Origin: Cherax quadricarinatus
Lineage: Eukaryota > Arthropoda > Malacostraca > Decapoda > Parastacidae
Direction of reading: 5' to 3'
Assembly (NCBI RefSeq): GCF_038502225.1
Contig: NC_091374.1
Coordinates: 10,721,481-10,785,480, forward strand
Length of the DNA stretch: 64,000 nucleotides
The translations under genes and the position numbers were made by a program. Positions 36,191 to 46,660 of this stretch are shown here, piece after piece. Position 1 is the first letter of the stretch. Each line of letters opens with the position of its first letter. A model generated the notes under the pieces. It ran no database searches. It was not told the origin of the DNA and worked only from the letters and a program-made list of their open reading frames with translations.

Positions 36191-36970
36191 CACCTATTTG
36201 TGGTTCCAGGGGTCGATTCACAGCTCCTGGCCCCACCACTTCGCTAGTGGCTACTAGGCTAACTCCCTCCCTCCCCCAAGAGCCTTATCGTACCTCTACG
36301 TACTCACCTATTTGTACTCACCTATTTGTGGTTGCAGGGGTCGAGTCCTAGCTCCTGGCCCCGCCTCTTCACCGGTTGCTACTAGGCCCTCTCTCTCCCC
36401 GCTCCATGAGCTTTATCAAACCTCGTCTTAAAACTGTGTATGGTTCCTGCCTCCACTACGTCATTTTCTAGGCTATTCCACTGCCTTACAACTCTATGAC
36501 TGAAGAAATACTTCCTACTATCTCTCTGACTCATTTGTGTCTTCAACTTCCAATTGTGGCCTCTTGTTTCTGTGTCCCCTCCCTGGAACATCCTGTCTTT
36601 GTCCACCTTGTCTATTCCACGCAGTATTTTATATGTCGTTATCATGTCTCCCCTGACCCTCCTGTCCTCCAGTGAGGTCAGGCCGATTTCCCTTAATCTT
36701 TCTTCATAGGACATTCCCCTTAGCTCTGGAACTAACCTTGTCGCAAACCTTTGTACTTTCTCTAGTTTCCTGACGTGCTTTATCAAGTGCGGGTTCCAAA
36801 CAGGTGCTGCATACTCCAGTATGGGCCTGACATACACGGTGTACAGTGTTTTGAATGATTCCTTACTAAGGTATCGGAATGCTGTTCTCAGGTTTGCCAG
36901 GCGCCCATATGCTGCAGCAGTTATCTGATTGATGTGTGCTTCTGGAGACATGCTCGGTGTTATACTCACC
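36188..36970 (-). pseudogene. 5'-truncated non-LTR retrotransposon (LINE): C-terminus of reverse transcriptase and 3'UTR
   Basis: Minus strand, open from 36969 to 36382 (195 codons, opening with GTG, so no true start). Reads AHINQITAAAYGRLANLRTA, YVRPILEYAAPVWNPHL, LEKVQRFATRLVPELRGMSY, LPS-like LTSLEDRRVRGDMITTYKIL and FFSHRVVRQWNSL, the conserved C-terminal region after the RT palm/thumb in CR1/Jockey-type LINEs. The catalytic FADD segment is missing, so this is a dead 5'-truncated insert. The ~190-bp 3'UTR (CTAGGACTCGACCCCTGC, AATAGGTGAGTAC twice) ends in (CA)n. Further 3'-end copies are at 44.6-45.3 kb. Confidence 0.85.
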
Positions 36971-37377
<407 letters not shown>

Positions 37378-37644
37378 TATTATTTTTTTATTAATTGTAA
37401 TATTATACCTTGCATCGGTGGCTGTCATTTTAAATATTAATTTCACAGCTTGCTGGAGTTCCATGGAAGTCTATCTGATAAACAAGGTCACTCACGGCTC
37501 TCAGCAACAACTACAATCAGTGATCAATAAGATACTTATGCAATACTTCGGTGTCTTTTTTCCGAAATGTTTGGCCTATACTGTAGGCTTCTCCAGGAGA
37601 ATACAGAGGTGAGACTGCTGTTAGTTCTAATTTTATTCACTTCT

Positions 37645-37745
37645 GTATGCAAATGAAGAGGTGCTACTATGTAGGCGAAACGTTTCTTAAATAAAGGTAC
37701 CAAAGTGTTACACAGGTGTCTTATACGTCACCTTGTCGGTATTGT
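37645..37745 (+). ncRNA. Hammerhead-like motif and PLE-end flank, plus orientation
   Basis: Core 37652..37686: ATGAAGA, G, GTGCTACTATGTAGGC, GAAACGTTTC, followed by AAATAAAGGTACCAAAGTG, ACAGGTGTC and CACCTTGTCGGTATTGTGTA. GAAA is intact; the first box has A for C. Confidence 0.5.
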
Positions 37746-37839
37746 GTACCACTGTTACAATGGTAATTGCAACCATTGCTTCTACTATTATTACTACTAA
37801 GATCTCCCTTCATAACCACTAGCCAGTCTACCACTCAGA

Positions 37840-37985
37840 TTAAAACGAAGCGCCAAACCCGTAAGGACCATACAGTTACGGGAGAATTGGAGGGAAATTT
37901 CTCTTGATCCAAGAAAGTGGAGAGTAGCTCCAATTTCTTAGGTCGGGAGTTCCTCCCAATGAAGGAATTAGCTATGAAAAAACAG
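37840..37985 (+). mobile_element. ATT-tailed retroposon copy
   Basis: GCGCCAAACCCGTAAGGACC, AATTTCTCTTGATCCAAG, CCAATTTCTTAGGTCGGGAG. Confidence 0.6.
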
Positions 37986-38140
37986 TTGTCAGTCTGCATG
38001 CTATTCAGATCCGTAAATAATTAGCATACGCTTGCAAATCTGCAATAATTTTCGCTGATCGTCCATTACAAAGACATTTATTGCTGATGAATGAAGAATC
38101 ATTAAAATTATTGACCAATAAAAACGTATTACATTACTGT

Positions 38141-39912
38141 ACACTGACAATCACAGCTACGAGACACTGACTGAACATTGACAATCACAGCTACGAGACA
38201 CTGACTGAACATTGACAATCACAGCTACGAGACACCGACTGAACACTGACAACCACAGCTACGAGACACTGACTGAACGCTGACAACCACAGCTACGAGA
38301 AACTGAACACTGACAATTACAGCTACGAGACACTGACTGAACACTGACAATCACAGCTACGAGACACTGAACACTAACAATTACAGCTACGAGACACTGA
38401 CTGAACACTGACAACCACAGCTACGAGACACTGACTGAACACTGACAATCACAGCTACGAGACACTGAACATTGACAATCACAGCTGCGAGACACTGACT
38501 GAACACTGACAATCACAGCTACGAGACAGTGACTGAACACTGACAATTACAGCTACGAGACAGACTGAACACTGACAACCACAGCTACGAGACACTGAAC
38601 ATTGACAATCACAGCTACGAGACACTGACTGAACACTGACAGTCACAGCTACGAAACACTGACTGAACATTGAGAATCACAGCTACGAGACAATGACTGA
38701 ACACTGACAGTCACAGCTACGAGACACTGACTGAACACTGACAATCACAGCTACGAGAAACTGACTGAACACAACCACAGCTACGAGACACTGACTGAAC
38801 ACTGACAATCACAGCTACGAGACACTGACTGAACACTGACAATCACAGCTACGAGACACTGACTGAACACTGACAATCACTGCTACGAGACACTGACTGA
38901 ACACTGACAGTCACAGCTACGAGACACTGACTGAACACTGACAATCACAGCTACGAGAAACTGACTGAACACAACCACAGCTACGAGACACTGACTGAAC
39001 ACTGACAATCACAGCTACGAGACACTGACTGAACACTGACAATCACAGCTACGAGACACTGACTGAACACTGACAATCACTGCTACGAGACACTGACTGA
39101 ACACAACCACAGCTACGAGACACTGACTGAACACTGACAATCACAGCTCGAGACACTGATTGAACACTGACAATCACAGCTACAAGAATCTGACTGAACA
39201 CTGACAATCACGGCTACGAGACACTGACTGAACACTGACAATCACAGCTACGAGACACTGACTGAACACTGACAATCACAGCTACGAGACACTGACTGAA
39301 CACTGACAATCACAGCTACGAGACACTGACTGAACACTGACAATCACAGCTACGAGACACTGACTGAACACAACCACAGCTACGAGACACTGACAATCAC
39401 AGCTACGAGACACTGACTGAACACTGACAATCACAGCTACAAGACACTGACTGAACACTGACAATCATAGCTACGAGACACTGACTGAACACAACCACAG
39501 CTACGAGACACTGACAATCACAGCTACGAGACACTGAACACTGACAATCACAGCTACAAGACACTGACTGAACACAACCACAGCTACGAGACACTGACTG
39601 AACACTGACAATCACAGCTACGAGACACTGACTGAACACTGACAATCACAGCTACGAGACACTGACTGAACACAACCACAGCTACGAGACACTGACTGAA
39701 CACTGACAATCACAGCTACGAGACACTGACTGAACACTGACAACCACAGCTACGAGACAATGACTTAACACTGACAATCACAGCTACGAGACACTGAACA
39801 CAACCACAGCTACGAGACACTGACTTAACACTGACAATCACAGCTACGAGACAATGACTTAACACTGACAATCACAGCTACGAGACACTGAACACAACCA
39901 CAGCTACGAGAC
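38141..39912. repeat. 34-bp tandem repeat with length variants
   Basis: About 52 units of TGAACACTGACAATCACAGC then TACGAGACACTGAC. Shortened forms lose CTGACTGAA or GACAAT in several places (for example ACTGAACACAACCACAGC), giving a mosaic of 24-, 28- and 34-bp steps. Confidence 0.95.
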
Positions 39913-40064
39913 TACTACAGCCAATCTTATGTCAAGTTTTGCACGTTTAAATCATTTAAAATATCATCAACTGCTTACAAAAATACAAAAACTTGATAAA
40001 AAAAACACTGAATAACTTTTGGTAAAAACGAAGAACACGTGGCAATTATAAGGAAATATGTGAT
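39913..40064. other. Unassigned spacer
   Basis: AT-rich; nothing recognised. Confidence 0.5.
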
Positions 40065-40315
40065 AATTTATTATAACTAATCACAAGCAGGATAATTTAT
40101 AACCAATCAGAACAGGATCATCTCTAATAACCAATCACAACTCGATAATTTCTAATAATCAATCAGAACTGGATAATTTCTAATAACCAATCAGAACAGG
40201 ATCATCTCTAAAAACCAATCACAACTTAATAATTTCCAATAACTAACAGGAAGACGATAATGTCTAATAACGAACCAGAAGAGAATAATTTCTAATAACG
40301 AATCAAAATAAAAGC
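40065..40315. repeat. Degenerate ~35-bp tandem repeat carrying CCAAT motifs
   Basis: About eight diverged copies of AACCAATCAGAACAGGAT then CATCTCTAAT. CCAATCAGAAC occurs exactly at least twice, with CCAATCACAAC variants, echoing the inverted array at 19611..19925. Confidence 0.75.
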
Positions 40316-40522
40316 TGGTGATGCCCATCATTACTCCAACAGTTATGTTTACCAGTCAGATGTTAGTATTGTGACAACTCAAGATTACTGCTTTTTTAAA
40401 ATGCACATTTCTCCCTACTCAAAGAAAAAGAAAGATAAATTATGTTAGTATTGTGTGTTTACATATGTATTAAATATGTACCAGAATTCATGTGTCAAAT
40501 GTGTATTTCCACCTCATACACG

Positions 40523-40525
<3 letters not shown>

Positions 40526-40600
<75 letters not shown>
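40526..40600. repeat. (TA)n microsatellite
   Basis: About 75 bp of TA repeats, preceded by ACGTATG. Confidence 0.98.
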
Positions 40601-40606
<6 letters not shown>

Positions 40607-40611
40607 CACTA

Positions 40612-40660
40612 CTCATTTGCGTGAGGCATCAGCGCCTTAGCCAGACCAGGAAATGGTTAT
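40612..40660 (-). repeat. tRNA-like fragment
   Basis: Minus strand CCTGGTCTGGCTAAGGCGCT GATGCC resembles the 5' half of a tRNA (A box TGGCTAAGGCG type), next to a TA tract as at 31.5 kb. No B box is seen. Confidence 0.35.
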
Positions 40661-41360
40661 GCAAAACAGAGCTTTATATCATAGGTACTGACGTGCTATG
40701 TGGGCTTGGCCAGAGAGATTTGTTTACGGTACTTATTTACCGGATGAGTGGGTTCCTACCCCCCCCCCCACCCATGGAAAACAGGGGAAAAAATATATAG
40801 AGTGAATTGGGCTATTCGGTTTGGTGGAATGTATGTGTGTTTTTTCTCTGTGTATATTTTACAACCTTTCCTTTTCGCTCCTACTTTGTATTTGTCGTGT
40901 GTTTATTTGTCACTAGTTTCGTTATTGTGATGGTTTATTTAGGGACAAGTGATATGTTTGTTTTGTAACACTGTTTTGATGACGAAATTGACGCAATAAA
41001 AATCAGAAACACCCAGGGTGGCGAGGGGTGGACGCAAGCTTTGAGTAGCGTGTTGCAATCGCAGTATTCTCGCAACTCAAGACAACCACAGCTCTGAGTG
41101 GGATGTTGCAATAAGAGCATTCCCACAGTAGCTCACAGACACACACAACAATGACAGCAGTTTCAGCTCACAAAGCATGAGTAGGTCATACTACCGTGGC
41201 TGAAACAATTCCCAATTATCCCATCCCATCACTGGGTGAGTGCCTTGATGCTAGTGAAGGGGTCTTGATTAAGGTCATCGAAGCTACGCTTCCTTTGTGT
41301 CAGACCTGATTATTAACCAGTTCTAAGACGCACCATGATACTTACACAATTAGTGCTTCC
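40661..41360. other. Mostly unassigned; small retroposon scrap
   Basis: A C-tract lies at 40760-40770. 41240-41285 (GCCTTGATGCTAGTGAAGG, GGTCTTGATTAAGG) matches the reverse of the ATT-tailed family. Confidence 0.4.
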
Positions 41361-41370
41361 CTGTGAATAA

Positions 41371-41432
<62 letters not shown>
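41361..41432. repeat. (AAT)n microsatellite
   Basis: About 70 bp of AAT repeats. Confidence 0.97.
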
Positions 41433-41433
<1 letters not shown>

Positions 41434-41735
41434 CTACACACTGAAACCAGACAAACATTTCAGCAGTATGTCAAGTGAAGAGACCTGCACTCTGGGTCAT
41501 AAAACCATGTACATGACTGTCCTTGGCATCACACCAGTAAGGTTGAGTGTCACAGTACGATTGCATTCACGGGGAAAAGCGCCGAACATGCAGGGGATCA
41601 TGCAACTCCTGGGTAAATGGGAAGTAATTGATTTCGATCTGGAAAAAGGGAAGGTCAAAGCCATTTCCTCGGATCAACAGCCTCTCACTGACAAGGAAGA
41701 CTCTCCCTCGAGGGGGTGGTGATTGTGGGAACAAT
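41433..41735 (+). repeat. Diverged ATT-tailed retroposon
   Basis: 41550-41725 holds CACGGGGAAAAGCGCCGAAC, CCTCGGATCAACAGCCTCTC and CCCTCGAGGGGGTGG in family order after an AAT tract. A 119-codon reading across it is not a gene. Confidence 0.45.
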
Positions 41736-42724
41736 CAGTAGCCCTCAAACTTGCGTCCACAACAATGCCTCCGTATTTACATTTAATGATGAAATAAATT
41801 TATGACTAAATAAATTGGCATACTATTATAATGTAAGACAATTGCAAGTCCATTATTATACATATATATAAACAAATATTCATATATGAAAGATGCATAA
41901 CTGATGGTCAGACTTCAATGTCTGAACGAAATTTGTGTTTGTCAGGACGAAGCAAATTTTGTGTAGAATGTACGAACTAAGCCTGACTTGTGAAACATAA
42001 AAAAACAAAAGTCTTTCCTACTTATATCGGGACGAAATTGGTGTTTATAAAGGATCAGTTTGGGACATATACAAAAGACAGCCGATTGGCAGCCGTACCT
42101 GGAATTTTACTGTGAACCAGTTAATACACTTATTCATTCCTCTTTTATTGTAGAACTATTTAACTACCTACAGTGGATATTTACTCTAAATTTTAATGCT
42201 TTACCTGAATAAAAACATTTTTGTTAAGATTCACTAATAAATTTAAAAATTAAATTTTTGACATTTTACACAAACCCATACACTTGCTTGCGCAAATAAG
42301 ACTTCAGACTGACTCCCCCCAAAATTGGACTTGAATAAAATTAACCATATTCTTCCGAAAAAAAATTATTATAGTTATGAAAATTCTGGAATTCCCTCCA
42401 CTACCTGCCACAATAATAAAATGATCACTATTAGGGCAAACCAAATTCGTCCTGACAACAGGAGGACACATTTCGTTCTGGATAAATACGAAGCAATTTC
42501 GTGCGGACAATATGACCTGTGTTGGTCCAAGCCTCGTCTTCTGACTCTAGTAATCGCTAGTCTTATACATATATATTTAGCCCTGAGATTCTTTATTTTT
42601 GTATGCTGTATGTATCATGTACATATATAAATGAATATCAGAAATGACTAAATAAAGATATATCAATATGTTAAAACTGGTTGTTTTTCTAGGTTATTCC
42701 TATAATTCACATTTTAACTAAATT
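41736..42724. other. Unassigned sequence
   Basis: AT-rich. No gene or repeat recognised on either strand. Confidence 0.5.
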
Positions 42725-43229
42725 TTTACACCAACAGTGTGCTGCTATTCTATCCAACAGTTGCAACTGTGGTAACACACGCAGTATGCTTCTATTCTAT
42801 TTGATATTTATATCGCAAGAACACTTAAAATGTGCACCTACTTTATGACAGTTACACTGTGGAAACTCACGCAGTATGCTGCTGTAGTATTCAATATGAC
42901 AGTTACACTGTGGAAACTCACGCAGTATGCTGCTGTAGTATTCAATATGACAGTTACACTGTGGAAACTCACGCAGTATGCTGCTGTAGTATTCAGTATG
43001 ACAGTTACACTGTGGAAACTCACGCAGTATGCTGCTGTAGTATTCAATATGACAGTTACACTGTGGAAACTCCCGCAGTATGCAGCTATAGTATTCAGTA
43101 TGAAAGTTACACTGTGGAAACTCACGCAGTATGCTGCTATAGTATTCAATATGACAGTTACACTGTGGAAACTCACGCAGTATGCTGCTATAGTATTCAA
43201 TATGAGAGTTACACTGTGGAATCACAAGA
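42725..43229. repeat. 51-bp tandem repeat
   Basis: Eight clear copies (42836..43225) of TTCAATATGACAGTTACACT, GTGGAAACTCACGCAGTATG, CTGCTGTAGTA, with degenerate copies to the left. Being a multiple of three, it leaves four frames open; residue-changing variants are common, so coding is unlikely. Confidence 0.95.
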
Positions 43230-43258
43230 TAGTTATTTTTCCCTCCCTGTCATAGTCT

Positions 43259-43289
43259 ATCAGGCAGTATGTGTCACATACTGCCTGAT
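43259..43289. repeat. Perfect 15-bp-arm palindrome
   Basis: ATCAGGCAGTATGTG and CACATACTGCCTGAT around a single T, directly after the 51-bp array (whose unit contains GCAGTATG). Confidence 0.9.
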
Positions 43290-43676
<387 letters not shown>

Positions 43677-43734
43677 AAATGCTTAACAAATCGCAAACAG
43701 GCGAAATTATTTACAAACATTGTCTCAACGTCCA

Positions 43735-43800
43735 AAACAGGATTCGAACCTGCAAACTCTGTATCAGAGTCTACAGTATTTTACCGCGGAGCCAGACCTC
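43735..43800 (-). repeat. tRNA-like module 1
   Basis: Minus strand: TCTGGCTCCGCGGTAAAATA (A-box region) then GGTTCGAATCCTGTTTTGGA (B box and T arm). The order and spacing match a tRNA, but the A box is poor and an acceptor stem is not evident. Confidence 0.45.
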
Positions 43801-43807
43801 AATAAAC

Positions 43808-43885
43808 AAAATACTTTGCGGGGACTCGAACCGTGGTACATGCCAGGCCTAACGCTGTGACTAATTTGCCACGGAGCTTAAAACA
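43808..43885 (-). repeat. tRNA-like module 2
   Basis: Minus strand: AAGCTCCGTGGCAAATTAGT (A-box region), CAGCGTTAGGCCTGGCATG, then ACGGTTCGAGTCCCCGCAAA (B box). Same orientation as module 1 and about 75 bp away. Confidence 0.45.
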
Positions 43886-43917
43886 AGATGACTTCAGAAT
43901 CAGCACAACTGTGAGTT

Positions 43918-44312
43918 GGTTGTCTCACAGTTGTGGTGGGACAACCAAGTCACAATTGTGGTGGGACAACCAAGTCACAGTTGTGCTGGGACAACCAAGT
44001 CACAGTTGTGCTGGGACAACCAAGTCACAGCTGTGGTGGGACAACCAAGCCACAGTTGTGGTGGGACAACCAAGCCACAGTTGTGGTGGGACAACCAAGT
44101 CACAGTTGTGGTGGGACAACCAAGTCACAGTTGTGGTGGGACAACCAAGTCACAGTTGTGGTGGGACAACCAAGTCACAGTTGTGGTGGGACAACCAAGT
44201 CACAGTTGTGGTGGGACAACCAAGTCACAGTTGTGCTGGGACAACCAAGTCACAGTTGTGCTGGGACAACCAAGTCACAGTTGTGCTGGGACAACCAAGT
44301 CACAGATGTGGT
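43918..44312. repeat. 25-bp tandem repeat
   Basis: About 16 copies of GTCACAGTTGTGGTGGGACA then ACCAA; GCTGG replaces GGTGG in the outer copies at both ends, so the variants are arranged symmetrically. Confidence 0.96.
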
Positions 44313-44319
44313 AGTTATA

Positions 44320-44497
44320 AACCCCTCAAAGGAGGTTCCTTGACGCTGGTGAGGGGCTCTTAATCTAGGGAATTGGATCTGTGCTCCAGTTCCCTGAATT
44401 GAGCCTGAATGCTTTCCATCCCCCACAGGTGCTGTACAACCCCTAAGGGTTTAGCGCTCCCATATGATAATAATAATAATAATAATAAGAATAATAA
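44320..44497 (-). mobile_element. ATT-tailed retroposon, well-preserved copy
   Basis: Reverse orientation: CCTCAAAGGAGGTTCCTTGA, GGTGAGGGGCTCTTAATC, CCAGTTCCCTGAATTGAGCC, CCTAAGGGTTTAGCGCTCCC, ending in TAATAATAATAAT (ATT tail on minus). Confidence 0.75.
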
Positions 44498-44526
44498 TGC
44501 TGGTTAAAAGTACCATCTTATTGTGA

Positions 44527-44558
44527 TGTCCGTTGCTGAGTGGTTACATCTTTGGCCC
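44527..44558 (+). repeat. tRNA-like A-box fragment
   Basis: GTCCGTTGCTGAGTGGTTAC followed by TTTGGCCC looks like a tRNA 5' half, cut off by the LINE insertion that follows. Confidence 0.35.
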
Positions 44559-44838
44559 TTGTGTGTACATACCTAATTGTGGTTGCAGGGGTCGATACTC
44601 AGCTCCTGGCCCCGCCTCCTCACTGAGTGCTACTAGGTCCTCTCTCTCCCTGCTACATGAGCTTTATCATACCTCATTTTAAAGCCATGTATGGTTCCTA
44701 CCTCCACTACCTCACTTGCTAGACTATTCCACTTCCTGACAATTCTATGACTGAAGAAATACTTCCTAACATCCCTTTGACTCGACTGGGTCTTCAACTT
44801 CCAACTGTGACCCCCTTGTTTCTGTGTCCCCTCTCTGG

Positions 44839-44841
<3 letters not shown>
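44559..44841 (-). mobile_element. LINE 3'-end fragment, copy 1
   Basis: Matches 36300-36590 in order: CTAATTGTGGTTGCAGGGGT, CAGCTCCTGGCCCCGCCTC, TGAGCTTTATCATACCTC, GACTGAAGAAATACTTCCTA, CTGTGTCCCCTCTCTGGAA. Same family as the RT fragment at 36.2-37.0 kb. Confidence 0.8.

Positions 44842-44877
<36 letters not shown>
44842..44877. repeat. (TG)n microsatellite (LINE tail)
   Basis: About 36 bp between LINE 3'-end copies 1 and 2. Confidence 0.95.
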
Positions 44878-44880
<3 letters not shown>

Positions 44881-45064
44881 CTCACCTAGTTGTACTCACC
44901 TAGTTGAGGTTGCGGGGGTCGAGTCCGAGCTCCTGGCCCCGCCTCTTCACTGATCGCTACTAGGTCACTCTCCCTGAGCCGTGAGCTTTATCATACCTCT
45001 GCTTAAAGCTATGTATGGATCCTGCCTCCACTACATCGCTTCCCAAACTATTCCACTTACTGAC

Positions 45065-45096
<32 letters not shown>

Positions 45097-45318
45097 ACTC
45101 ACCTAGTTGTACTCACCTAGTTGAGGTTGCGGGGGTCGAGTCCGAGCTCCTGGCCCCGCCTCTTCACTGATCGCTACTAGGTCACTCTCCCTGAGCCGTG
45201 AGCTTTATCATACCTCTGCTTAAAGCTATGTATGGATCCTGCCTCCACTACATCGCTTCCCAAACTATTCCACTTACTGACTACTCTGTGTGTGTGTGTG
45301 TGCGTGTGTGTGTGTGAC
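44878..45318 (-). mobile_element. Two identical tandem LINE 3'-end copies with (TG)n joints
   Basis: Copy 2 (from 44881) and copy 3 (from 45098) have a 217-bp period and look identical: CTCACCTAGTTG twice, GAGGTTGCGGGGGTCGAGTC, ... to CTTACTGACTACTCT, then (TG)n. TG tracts lie at 45071-45096 and 45287-45317. Each ends abruptly at the same point about 190 bp into the LINE. Confidence 0.85.
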
Positions 45319-45660
45319 CACTATTTTAATAGTGCTCTTTAATTTAAACAGTGACTCGTGTACATGTGCGTCTTCATATAGTGTTACTGCTGGGAAGGTG
45401 TTATCACGTGTCTTTAAATATAACATACTAGAAATAAACATTACTCAGGATAATCTATGTTTATTAACAAAGGCAGATCATCATACAGGCTGCTGAGAAG
45501 AGTGTTTTTTTGAAGCAACATCCACAACATTATGTCTTTAATATTTGGGCCAACACATTAAAAAAATAAGCTACAATACAAAATTTACTTGCTATCGTGA
45601 TACTGTATTAAAAAAATAGAATCACCGCGCAGACTCCATCAAAAACTTCATATAGAAGGT
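45319..45660. other. Unassigned spacer
   Basis: AT-rich; nothing recognised. Confidence 0.5.
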
Positions 45661-45664
45661 TTCA

Positions 45665-46090
45665 AGATTATTATCACTATAATCATAACTAAGCGCTTAA
45701 CCCACAAGGGTTATACAGCACTGTAAAGGCTTCAAGAGGTTCCAGACCTCTCCGTGCAAGTGTCAGACAGGAAAGTTGTGAAGGCTACGTGAAGCTGCGG
45801 CTGCTGGTGGTAACTGCCTGGTTTACCAAGTCAATCTGGCCTCAGGTCGAGCAACAAGGGTAGAAGAATCCTGGAAATCAATCCTCTGACACACTGGGAC
45901 TACAACACAGTGTTTCTTGAGTGTTCCAAATTCCTGTTATTATATTCGTGTGAGAGCAGTGAACCAGAACGGTCATACAGCGCGTAGGGAAATGGAGGCA
46001 CTTTAAGTTCAATCCAAGGAAAGAAAGGGTAGGTACAGTTCCTTGGATCAAGAGCCCTCTCACCAGCATCAAGGAAACCCCTTTGATGAG
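45665..46090 (+). repeat. ATT-tailed retroposon fragments, split
   Basis: 45665-45740 has TAAGCGCTTAACCCACAAGG with GTTATACAGCACTG. 45985-46090 has GCGTAGGGAAATGG, TTCCTTGGATCAAGAGCCCT and ACCAGCATCAAGGAAACC. The middle is not recognised. Confidence 0.55.
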
Positions 46091-46183
46091 ACAAATTCTA
46101 GTTACATTTGGAATACTGAATGTCTTCAAGGTAAGTCCTGTATAATTATTTTTCTTGAAGTATAAGGAATATAGTGTTTTCTG

Positions 46184-46330
46184 TTTCATTATTATTATTA
46201 TTGCTATTATTATTATTGGTATTATTATTATTGCTGTTATTATTATTATTGCTATTATAATTATTATTGCTAATATTATTACTGCAATTATTATTAATGC
46301 TGTTATTATTAATACTGTTATTATTAATGC

Positions 46331-46383
<53 letters not shown>

Positions 46384-46445
46384 GTGCTGTTATTATTATT
46401 ACTGCTGAAGCGAGGCGCTAAACCCGTGTGGGGTCATTGAGTGCA
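46184..46445. repeat. (ATT)n tract with retroposon core
   Basis: About 210 bp of imperfect ATT repeats (interrupted by GCTG, ACTG) ending in AGGCGCTAAACCCGTGTGGG, the family core, which shows that the ATT tract belongs to the retroposon. Confidence 0.8.
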
Positions 46446-46660
46446 AGTAGTGGTGGAAGGTGGAGCCTGGGTCTGGCAGGCAGGACACAGACAAGCTACC
46501 TCGCCGCACTAGCCCACCGCGCTCACACTTCTGATTATTCTATTAAATTCGTTTTGAAACACAAACAAGTGTCGCCAGAAGTCTTCAGCCCTCAAAGTTT
46601 CACTGTTTTTATAAGATCTAGAAAAAACACAGGTCCCAGGAACGCTGCTTCGAGTTTGTT
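46446..46660. other. Unassigned spacer
   Basis: Nothing recognised. Confidence 0.5.

Noticed and set aside
38141..39912. Possible CRISPR-like array
   Set aside because: Units are contiguous and the whole unit repeats, without unique spacers; the context is eukaryotic.
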